Positions 41,153-64,000 of a stretch of 64,000 nt of DNA are shown here, piece by piece. The notes below the pieces were generated by a model. It made no database searches. It saw only the letters and a list, made by a program, of their open reading frames with translations, and was not told the origin of the DNA. The position numbers and the translations under genes are program-made. The stretch comes from Flaccisagitta enflata (Eukaryota; Chaetognatha; Sagittoidea; Aphragmophora): NCBI GenBank assembly GCA_965153355.1, contig OZ231127.1, positions 19,220,001 to 19,284,000 on the forward strand, given 5' to 3'. Numbering within the stretch: the first letter of the stretch is position 1; each line of letters begins with the position of its first letter.

Positions 41153-42646
41153 AAAAGCACGCCTGGCCCCTGTATATGATTAGTGGTATAGATCTATCGT
41201 TGCACATTCGCACTGACTAAAGCGCTGCAAGGTTTGTAATTCGTAAATCCGCGTATTTGTCTGACGCCCCTCATCCTTTGTCTTAGAATCACTGTCTGAC
41301 AGTCCTCAACCTTTGTCTAAGAATTTCTTTTACGTCATGTTGTTTAGAGCGTGTTTGTGAGCTAATCTATCATCGAATCATTCGAGATCTCCTTTTCAGT
41401 CGTTGTGTGATTTACCTCTAGTTTTATTTGAAATTCTAAATGTTAGCTGTTGGTGATTACATTGTAATAAATATCGTGTTGAACTACCTTCCAGACTCAT
41501 CTACGGCCAACTACTGTTAGCAAACTTGCAAAGGGAAAAAAAAGTCAGATATTCCAATCAAATTCTAATCGAAGTTATCAACGAAAGGCAATATTTTTTT
41601 TGTTGTAAACTAGTCAACGAGAAAATAATTTGAGAATTATTAGTTTCAAATAACTGGACAGTAGAATCTCGAAAGAGTGAATAAAACAAAATGTCCGAAG
41701 GCAATGAGCAATGAAGTGCAAAATAAATAACAACGGTAATCTCGAAATGCAAGAAAGAAAAACAAAATTTAAATTGTCAGTTCAGGAGAATCGTCAGTTC
41801 ATGAAACAAACTCAACCCGAGCGCAGGTCGCATGGAAAAAGACATATGTACTGACATATTTACTGACAGACGGACGAGCTGACGGACCTTTTTTAGAAAG
41901 TTACATAGGAGATTGTACACTCAGTCAACCAATCATCTTTTTCTGGCTGCGGCTCGGGTTGAAAGGGGAAAAAAATCTCAGACGGCAAGCGCGAAAAAGA
42001 TGATTGTCCGAGAAGTTTCGGGCACAAAAAAAAATAGTAAGAAAAGGAAATTTAGGCTAATTAAAGATTTGTACGTTACATTCGAAAATAACTGGCTAGC
42101 TCGGGTCCGAACGTTTCTATATAAAAGATGGTACCGCGTCGAAATCTACCCGGTATAAACGATTTCAATCTCGGCTAGAAATTGCGCAAAGTTTACTGCT
42201 CATAATAGTTGAAAAATGGCGATATATTAACATTCCATCGGCTTCAAGAGATCTGTTCTTCGTCAGGATGTGACAAAAAGGAAAAAACGTAGAAATAACT
42301 CTTCTGGATGAAAACGTCAAGAAAACCGATTACATTCAAGAAGAAAATCATCAAGAGCCCTCGCAAGAGTGCAGTGTTAAATGGAGTGATGTTTTATTTT
42401 ATTTTTTGATAATATTTCTTCGTCCGCTTTCCTTACTGCTACTTTTTTTTCGAACTTCGTGTTTTTGTACTTTCCCTCCTTCCTTCATCTTTATCTTAGT
42501 TTCAACATCATCCTTCCTTCCTTCCTTCCTTCCTTCCTTCCTTCCTTCCTTCCTTCCTTCCTTCCTTCCTTCCCAGGATTCTGTGTTTGTCCTTTCTTTC
42601 AATCTGTTCTTTCTCCTTCCGATGTTAATCCAAATTGTTTTTTCAT

Positions 42647-42693
<47 letters not shown>

Positions 42694-43741
42694 AGGATTC
42701 TATCTGCTCTTTTTCCCTCTGAAGTTCATCCAAATTGTTTTTTAGACGCATCTCTATAATAGGCTCTGTCCGTTGGTCGGTCGATCGGGTAACGCATTCA
42801 TTAAAAACATTTAATTCATGCATTTTTTCAACAGAAAAGTGGTCCTGACCCAGTAAAAGAAGCGTACATCCACTAGTTCATTCAAAAAATCATTTATTCA
42901 TTCATAAATGACATTCATTCATAAAAAAACATTCATTCATGAAAAACATTCATTCATAAAAAGCATTCATTCAGAGAGGACGCATCGCTGGCCTACTTGG
43001 CCTTGTTCATCCAATCTTTCATTCCATAGTCGTTCTTTTTCATTTATTCAGTTTTTTTTTTACATAAACTGGTCTTAAAAAACTCTTTATCATCGCTTCC
43101 TTCTATCTACCGTTCTTCTATTCTGTCTTTGCTTTTCCGTACTTTCCTTCCATCTACCAATAAAGGCGGCTCTCGCCGTAGGTAAAAAGTCGTAAGTGCG
43201 AGGTTTTAGAATTTCTTGTGATTGTTTTATGTCTGGTTGTCTGGTTGTCTGGTTGTCAGACAAACAGATGGACCGACAGACCAATGGATGGACTGACTAA
43301 CACAGTCTCTTATAGCGTCCAGAGTTGAAATGAGAGAGAGACAGTGCTGCCAGGATGCACAATCATCACCTGGGACATTTCAAAGTTCAAATGGACTTCA
43401 ATTAACTCGGAAAAATGCAAGAAATGCGAAAAAATATAAAAAGATTTAAAAAATCATAGCTCCAAAATTATCAATCGCACAGAATTCTGCTTGACGCCAT
43501 CTGAAAGAGGAGAATCAGCTCTTTCTTAGCTATTAATTTCATGCGTAGTCTCATTCTGCCCCCAAAATGTATCAACTTTCTCAAACGACTCATAAAACAA
43601 AGGGAAATCCGTTTTTCTCTGCAGGACTCAAAAAGACCGAAGGGACTTTGTCTCTCGACTTTTTTCCAAACTATGTACTCAATAAAACTTGGTTTCTTTT
43701 GTGTCGCTCTTGCCTGTGCGCGTGTCAGTAAAAACGTCTCT
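41153..43741. other. Intergenic between convergent genes, with repeats
   Basis: Holds (TTCC)n at 42510-42573, (TTTC)n at 42645-42693 and a family 1 copy (42743-43011). A reverse family 1 fragment (43225-43320) follows. I see no gene. Confidence 0.6.
42743..43011 (+). mobile_element. Family 1 variant with an ATTCATTCATAAAAA core
   Basis: Head AGACGCAT then CTCTATAATAGGCTCTGTCC, GTTGGTCGGTCG, a core of CATTCATTCATAAAAA units, third arm GGACGCAT and tail GGCCTTGTTC. Second and third arms share the GACGCAT variant. Confidence 0.65.
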
Positions 43742-51238
<7,497 letters not shown>

Positions 51239-51646
51239 CTAGAAACAAGTTTCCGATTGTGACGCGGAGCTTTAAGAGAGATATAAATATCAAGACGCCA
51301 ATTCGCTTTTTGCCTTATCCAGTCTCATTTTGGAGATGGATATTGTTCGTCCAGGGTCGTTCACATAAAAATCAGGCACTCCTTTTTTTCTGCCATAATA
51401 TATAATGTAAGTTTGTTTCTTTCTTTTAATGTAGACACTTATTCCTTAAGTGGTATGTAGATTTTTTCTTCTTCTTTGGTTAGGATGATGATGATGATCG
51501 ATGAGGATGGCCTGTCAAGTGCACAGAGTTTATATAAGCACGCATAAAGTTACAAAGTTCAAAATAAATTTGAAGGCGTACTAAGAAAAGAAAGAAAAAC
51601 AGAAAAGTATTTCATGTTATAGCGTGAAGAGGAAGAGGTGGCTTCA

Positions 51647-51649
<3 letters not shown>

Positions 51650-51736
<87 letters not shown>
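51650..51736 (+). repeat. (TC)n microsatellite
   Basis: About 43 TC units upstream of the WW gene. Confidence 0.97.
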
Positions 51737-51739
<3 letters not shown>

Positions 51740-51881
51740 GAGGCAGCAACGTGTGTCACGAGGAGGGAGGAGAAAAGGGGGGAGGGGGTAAAGAGGACAA
51801 CCGAGCTCTTCCTCCTCTTCCCTCTCACTGAATGCCAAACCACGTCAATTGTCTTCCTCTCCAAATTGAGAGAAAACGGGC

Positions 51882-52985
<1,104 letters not shown>

Positions 52986-52988
<3 letters not shown>

Positions 52989-53776
52989 AGATAGTAAAGG
53001 GGAAATCTGAAAAGGATTGGGGTTGAGAGAGGAAAACGCCAGTGGAATTGCCACAATTTGGGCAGGGGCAAAAAAATTAAGGAAGAATAGTCGAAAAGTA
53101 TATTGACGTACGCATCAAAACTTCAAGCCCTTGGCCTTGCGATTTGTGATCGTATCAAAGTGGATTAAAACGGACAACGGCAAAACCACCAAGAGAAAAA
53201 AAAATCTTCCATTGAATGGGAGAAAGGGAAGCCGGATATGGAAACCGTGTGAATGAAAACCCAAAGCGGATACAGAAAAGGAAATTGAGGCTCACTGGCT
53301 GAGAGAGAACATCAAGGCAAGGACAAGGAGGATCTACACAACGCAGGAGAACCCACACTAGACTGCGCACTCCCCACACGACTCACTGAAATTAAAGCAA
53401 AAGGAATTTACCCCGAGGACAAAGTTACCATTCACTTTACTATTTTTGCTTAGGTCAATGCTTGTGTTTTTTTTATTTTTTTGCGTATTTTGCACTTTTA
53501 AACTTACATGAGGAGACCAATCTGTTACTGTCATATGAAAAAAATTCAAAAAGATTAAAGAAAATTGAATCTGATGAGACTATAAAGTGAAAAAAAATAA
53601 TGGCAATCATTTCAGTAACTGCTCACTAAAATTTTTAAATTTGCATAAAAAATCAAAATATCATCAAAATCAGAACATAGCGCCCTCCGTTTATGTTTTG
53701 GGAATCGCGCTATGTTCTTGTTATGTTGAAATTTCGATTTTCTATGCAAATTTAAAATTTTCAAGGAGCCATAGCA
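52986..53776. other. Intergenic, no gene seen
   Basis: AT-rich sequence without ORFs of protein character. Upstream noncoding exons or the promoter of the WW gene could lie here, but nothing shows it. Confidence 0.4.
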
Positions 53777-54191
53777 TACTATACGAATTTAAAAAAAAGA
53801 CGCACCTTTTCATTTGCTGATAAAACTGACTTAAAAAGTATTAAAAAAATTTTACAGAGAAAGTGATTTTGAAGATTTTCAAATTATCTTTCATTCTAGA
53901 CCAATCCCAGATCTGTATCTTCGACGGTTTAGGAGCTAGAGCTCTCTAAAGAAAGACACTATTTTGCTGAATTGCATCTTTTTCAAAGGGACTGCAAAAA
54001 CAAATTTGGCAACATTTTTACTCAAACTAATGCCATTTCCAAACGAAAAATGATAGAGACACCAGATTGCCGCCAAATGAAAGAGTTTTTCAAGGGCTTC
54101 AAAATGGTCTAAGCTTTTAGTTATTTATTTTGATTTTCAAAGGCGCAATCAACCATTCAAAAGTGCGTCTTTTTTTTTAATTCATATAGTA
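53777..54191 (+). mobile_element. MITE-like element, GACGCAC-TIR family, copy 2
   Basis: Left end TACTATACGAATT, then AAAAAAAAGACGCACC; right end is the inverse, ending AATTCATATAGTA. The interior is shared with 13286-13699. Confidence 0.85.
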
Positions 54192-54507
54192 TTGACAAAA
54201 TAAGTTTTAATTGTATCTCGCATATTATTTCAGCTGTAAAATAAAGGATTGGAAATTAAAACTGGCATATGCAAGTTAATTCATGCAAAATATGACTGGA
54301 CAGTTTAATTGAAAACATAAAAACAAAAATTGTCATCAAATTTCATTTTATAAATTTCATGACTTATTTAGCTCAGGTAGCAAATTCGATGGTAATTTTC
54401 AGTGCGTCATACTGACACTAGTGGTGTGTCACGCAACTTGGTGTCAGATACAGTTAGATGCGACTCTCACGCCCAATGTTACCTACTTACAAAAATCTGA
54501 ACAGTAT

Positions 54508-55790
54508 CTGGGTCCGCGACGGAAGGGGGTTAAAGATCAACAATTCCATAAGATCAAGCATGACTGGGTGACGCTAACCCTGTAAAGTCACTAAACCATA
54601 CTGTTATTTGTGAACATACAAAGTTTCACGCAACCGCTGAAACTACAGTTAGCGTGACGTTTTTCACTTGCACAGAGGGTCAGAGTACTTGGTTTAGATA
54701 AATAAGGAGCGTATGTTGAGTTCTTCCATTTAGAGACTCCATACCAAGTTTCAACCAATTTGGTTAGAAAACGTCCAATTCGATGTGAAGTTTTTACTTT
54801 TAAAGCTCAGAAGCTGGTTAGCAAGAGGTTGGTTTCATTGTTAGCATGCTCAAACATAAATAAATCACACATGTGTTGAGTCCTTCCATTTAGAGACTCC
54901 ATACTGAATCTCAACCAAATTGGTCAAAACGCCAAAGATATGCACATTTATCACTTTTATCAGAGTACTGTCATGGTGCGCTGGTTTGGACAGGATAAAT
55001 AGTATGCATATGTTGAGTTCTTCCACGAGACCCCATACCAAGTTTCAACCAAATTAGTTTGAATGACAAGCGTAAGAAGTTTTTCACTTTGGGCCTGGTT
55101 GGCTCTGCCAGGCAGCATTGGTTTTATCAATAGCATGCTCAAATGCATATAACCACATACACATGTTGAGTCCTTCCATTTAGAGATCTGATAATAAATT
55201 TCAACCAAATCGTATCAAAACGCCAAAGTTACGATCGCCCTTTCTTTTGCTTATACTCAGAGGCCGGTCGTAGCTGTTTGATGAGGATAAATAGTACATG
55301 TTTTGGTGTCTCCTTCCATTTAGAGACCCCATACCAAGTTTTTGTTCCAATAATAAAAATGCCAAAGTTACGCAAGTTTTTCACTTTGTGTTCTATTACT
55401 GTCATGGCAGGCTTAGAGCCAATGTTAGCATGCTCAACGTATATAATTCATATACACATGCTATCCTTCCATTTAATTCACCAATTTAAAAATCAAATCG
55501 CTGAAAATGCCAAAGTTATGCACGTTTTTCACTTTTAGGCCTGTAGGCTGGTTAGGCTGCTTGGGTTGGTTGGATCATAAAAATCGGATAGGATGTGAAG
55601 CGCCCTACCCTAGTACATCTCTCTCCACCAAATATGAACCAAATCGGTCAAAGCAGTTTATCCATTTTTTAAAATCCGCAACAACGGGCCCACAACGCAC
55701 AACGGCCAACGGACGCAACGATGACACCACCCGCCTTACCACCCGCCTTGAATTATAGTCCGCGTCGGAATGATATTCCGTCGCGGACAA
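54508..55790 (+). mobile_element. Family 3 element: 150-base satellite core with terminal hairpin
   Basis: Left arm GGTCCGCGACGGAAGGGGG; right end GTCCGCGTCGGAATGATA then TTCCGTCGCGGAC, a perfect-type hairpin. Between them are about six or seven degenerate tandem units of 140-158 bases, with GTTGAGTCCTTCCATTTAGA and CATACCAAGTTTCAACCAA. No ORF. Confidence 0.8.
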
Positions 55791-57094
55791 AAATACAAAA
55801 TGAGTGTTCTCATCAATGGAAAACAAGACCTACTAGGCGATGATGCGTCATGATTGATCCTTGTCGAGTGAATTTTTTCATTGATGAAAATATTAGACAA
55901 ACGTGAAGTGCCTTCTTTTGAAGGGGTATGTCGGCTTCAGTTGCAGTTGGACAGAAAGACTGACTGTCAAAGAAATACGGGGACTTCTCATACAAGGACA
56001 GATTAATTTGTCGCTTCAGGACTGCAGGGACTTTAATGCAGGGGTGTATATAATTGAGTCGCTTTTGATTTTTTCCCCCTGCGATTTTCTTCCCCTCGTC
56101 GCGTTGCATTTGGGTTCACATATATTTATTAGTGGAAAATAGTCTAAATTTTCAAACAATTTGGCTTACTCATAATTCATAAGGCATACTCATAATTCTT
56201 CCCCCTAAGGCAGTGAAACAGTGTATTTAAAGTTAACTAATCAGTATTTATGATTTGATAGCTTACTAAAAATTATATTCTTCATATTTTTTTTATAAAA
56301 ATTTTCTTTTTTTATCTTTGATTTTCCTCCCCTTCTCCAAACCCTTTGAGGGGGGAAACTCAATCATATACAGGCCTGCTTTAACATGAAGTTTGATGTC
56401 AAGAAGTCCCATTAAGCAGGGTTATTCGAAAAGAGGGTGTGTCCATCCGGGGGTAGGTAAGTCTATCCATCGGTAGGTAAAAGTTTTTTGGATGGCAAAA
56501 ATTCTAACAAAATAGTGATGTCTTTGCGAGTGCCCAACCGCAAACAACTTCTTATTGGTCGTCACAGGTCGTGGAACTGGCAATTGGAAGTCATCAAAAA
56601 ATCATGTCGCTCCTGTTATAGAGTCGAGAGCAAACTACTCTGAAGGCTGTTATTGTTCCCAAATAACACATTGGCTTCAGGTATAAACTGAGCAGTCTAT
56701 CAATCATGATATCAATCACGAGATTGCGTAAGTAGCTATGCGTTCCCAAACCACACAAATGTAATGAGATCTCATTTGAATCAGTTGATGAACGCCCGAG
56801 GGATTGAGAATGGGGGCAAAGAGAGAAAATTGGCCAGTTTCAGAAAATTTCGTTTTCGATCGATAAAGAAAGCAAATCGTGGGAGAAAGAAATTAACCAC
56901 TTAGCGTGAAATCGACGAATTCGACTGCGACTGCTGACGAGAAGTTGAATAAACAACGACTACTTTCTACTTTTGAAGCTTTTTTTATTGCTGAAAGTTT
57001 TCTCAGTGTCTTCTTTTATTCTTGAGGGCTCACTGAGCTTTTACTTTTATGTCATTCATTATTTTGATGGCCTTTGTTTCAATCTGTATTCTAA
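55791..57094. other. Intergenic, no gene seen
   Basis: AT-rich. A degenerate family 1 copy near 56430-56590 (GAGGGTGTGTCCATCCGG). A segment near 56060-56110 with CCCCCTGCGATTTTCTTCCC resembles 58973-59010, so another dispersed repeat is present. Confidence 0.4.
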
Positions 57095-57325
57095 GTCGAC
57101 TACTAAGCGACTCTATGAGAGGGTGTGTACCTTGGTAGGCAGATCCGTAACTCGAAAACTTGGATGACGCGAAATTCGCTATTACAGCTAATTTTTAAGC
57201 ATTAAGGCTCGTGCCCAGCCATACATATGCCCCCGTCCACCACATTCTGCCCCTGCCCAAATTCATTACTGCCCCTGCCCATCCGCCAGCGACTAGCTAT
57301 TGGCCGTGTATTCGGCCTTGTTCCC
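57095..57325 (+). mobile_element. Family 1 copy
   Basis: Head AGTCGACTACTAAGCGACT, CTATGAGAGGGTGTGTACC, CCCCTGCCCATCCGCCAGCG, third arm CAGCGACTA, tail GCCGTGTATTCGGCCTTG. Confidence 0.75.
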
Positions 57326-57367
57326 CTTCAGATGAGTCAAGAGTCCTTCCACAATCCACTCTATGGG

Positions 57368-57969
57368 CAAACAAGGACAACACCTATAAGTCGCGTGCGG
57401 GACATAAATAGCATAAGTTGACCTAAATTGACTTTAAATGACTCAAGGTGACTTAAAATGACTTAAAATAACTTAAAATGACTTAATATGACTTAATATG
57501 ACTTCAATGACCATATTGACCTTATTGACTTAGGTGACTCAATATGACTCAATATGACTTAAAATGACTTAAAATGACTTACAATGACTTACAATGACTT
57601 ACAATGACTTAGAATGACTTAGAATGACTTAGAATGACTTAGAATGACTTAGAATGACTTAGAATGACTTAGAATGACTTAGAATGACTTAGAATGACTT
57701 AGAATGACTTAGAATGACTTAGAATGACTTAGAATGACTTAGAATGACTTAGAATGACTTAGAATGACTTAGAATGACTTAGAATGACTTAGAATGACTT
57801 AGAATGACTTAGAATGACTTAGAATGACTTAGAATGACTTAGAATGACTTGTACTGGCATTTGGGAACCTAAAAAACGCCGAAAAAGTAAAAAAGGGGAC
57901 CGACCAACCGACCGACCAACCGACCGACGGACCGACAAAGCGGGGTGTAGAGTCGCGTAGCACGCGACT
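57368..57969 (-). mobile_element. Family 1 reverse copy with an expanded AGAATGACTT core
   Basis: Tail side ACAAGGACAACACCTATA, then AGTCGCGTGCGGG. The core is a 10-base satellite, AGAATGACTT, about 25-30 perfect units (57600-57850) with variant units to the left. Then AAAACGCCGAAAAAG, GACCGACC repeats and head AGTCGCGTAGCACGCGACT. Confidence 0.85.
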
Positions 57970-59382
57970 AAAAAAGAGATCGGGAGCAAGATCGATGATA
58001 ATTGATGAACGACAGTCCACTCCGCAATTGTCTTTCAAATTTGTTTGCGTTTACACACGATCTCTCTCTCAATCTTCCCTTTTCCTCCCCTTCATTCCCT
58101 CTTGTTACCCTCTTGGCTCTTATCTCATTCGCACCCTTCCTCTTATCACTTCTTTGACATAAATCCAACAAATGGCAAAGAGTCCCACTTACTTAAACCA
58201 CACACAGGCCCCAGATAAGAGCCCAAGCATAATATATAGATCCAGAAACACCGTAAATTTCGAAGAACCTCGTAATTCTTTGTGGTTTCGTTATCACGAC
58301 TGGCGTTGTAGCGTACTCTGAAAAATTCATTTGAAAATACTTAAAAAGGAAAAAGAAATAGTTTCTTCTTATCAGATTTATTTCCTTTCGAGAACGGAGA
58401 GCTTGAACAAGAATCCTCAGAATTCAGTTACTTTGAAGTGAAGATGAAAAGAAGAGATCATTGACTCAATTATAGGGAGCCAGACGGCTGCTATTCCCGA
58501 AGAAGTCACAATCAAGTCCTCTTAGGTTTCAGTTCATTGCATTGGTAGATAGTTTATAGTTCACTGGAAAACTGGACATCCAACATGCAGACCAATAGGT
58601 GCCGGACTGCCGGTCTATGGGTAATCGCACGATGGGTAATCGACCGAAAAGTCATCTTTTTGATGGATAGAATGATTGGACCTGTAATAGAAGAGAATCA
58701 CAGAGATAGATTTGTTTCCAGGTTAGGTGAGACAAAGGGCAAATTTTATTCAAAGTACGCGGAATTTCGCAGCCAAAAGGTGGCGGCCGTTTGAACACCA
58801 TCTACGGTCAGAGATATGCAATACAATAAACCATTGAGACGGGCTATCCTTACAAAACCAAGACCCTAAACCAAAATGAAATCGACACAAAGCAAACCGA
58901 TGAAAATAGTTTACCCACCAAAATCAGATCCCAACAGGGATGTATATAGTTCTATGATCTTTGATCAATTTCCCCCCCCCTGCCTTTGATTTTCTTCCCT
59001 GCGACGCGTCGCGTAGCGTTACAAAATCTATGATATTCTTCATAGTGCAAAAACGGTGTTTTTGCTTTAATAATGTTAAATGCTTACTAATCAGTTTTAT
59101 GATTATGTCAAAAGTTTTATTTTCCAAATTTTCTTTTTTTCTCTTTTTTCCCCTTTACATTTTTTCCCCATCTCCAAACCCTTTGATTATTTCCCCCCCC
59201 CCATGGGGGGGAGAATGTAGAACTATATACAGGCCTGGATCCCAAGGGAAACACTTCCAATTTCAGAGACAGAAACACTTCCATTTAAGTAATTACCACA
59301 AATTTTTTCCACTCCAATCAAAAATGGATAAGTTAGTATTCACACGTGATTGACATGATTTCGACAAAGCCGACCGAGGCGA
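57970..59382. other. Intergenic downstream of PLK4
   Basis: No gene seen. Contains C-rich CCCCCCCC runs at 58971-58980 and 59192-59202. Confidence 0.5.
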
Positions 59383-63989
<4,607 letters not shown>

Positions 63990-64000
63990 CTAGACATAGG

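Noticed and set aside
57540-57850. Regular short repeats that could be mistaken for a CRISPR array
   Set aside because: The 10-base units are directly tandem without unique spacers, in a eukaryotic intergenic region inside a family 1 element.

Overview
The window is animal nuclear DNA. It has intron-split genes with GT-AG junctions, long microsatellites and many transposon relics. Gene content (soluble guanylate cyclase beta, PLK4, a SOCS-box protein) points to a metazoan, and the BEL/Pao relic and Helentron-like repeats make an invertebrate likely. The phylum cannot be read from this sequence. Nothing suggests bacterial or plasmid DNA.

Layout. 1-3352 is a frameshifted BEL/Pao retrotransposon relic on the + strand. 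3353-8686 holds no gene I can support beyond one doubtful coiled-coil ORF. 8687-11731 (+) is a four-exon gene for a 503-residue SOCS-box protein. 13147-39370 (+) is a complete 13-exon gene for the soluble guanylate cyclase beta-1 subunit (639 residues). Every junction was placed by reading frame; intron 6 alone is 14.6 kb. 39371-43741 is intergenic. 43742-51238 (-) is a gene for a 646-residue WW-domain protein that I cannot name, interrupted by a 2.49-kb tandem duplication (44775-47265 and 47266-49757). 52-59 kb is intergenic and includes a 1.1-kb GA/TA microsatellite complex and a satellite-cored element. 59383-63989 (-) is the 3' end of PLK4 (last two exons, including the C-terminal polo box). 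Its 3.4-kb intron is filled by minisatellite elements and a non-LTR reverse transcriptase fragment.

The genes are unrelated housekeeping or signalling loci and do not form a unit: NO/cGMP signalling (GUCY1B1), centriole duplication (PLK4), a probable Cullin-5/Elongin ubiquitin-ligase adaptor, and a WW scaffold-like protein. GUCY1B1 and the WW gene are convergent.

The most unusual content lies between the exons. At least 25 copies of one dispersed family share a palindromic head (type AGTCGCGTGC-ACGCGACT), a GTCC/GTCG microsatellite, a variable tandem-repeat core and a tail arm that repeats the head's second arm. The arms change together from copy to copy. Two further families, unrelated in sequence, show a comparable design. 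This resembles Helentron-associated interspersed elements, which is inference. Several such elements sit directly against GUCY1B1 splice sites.
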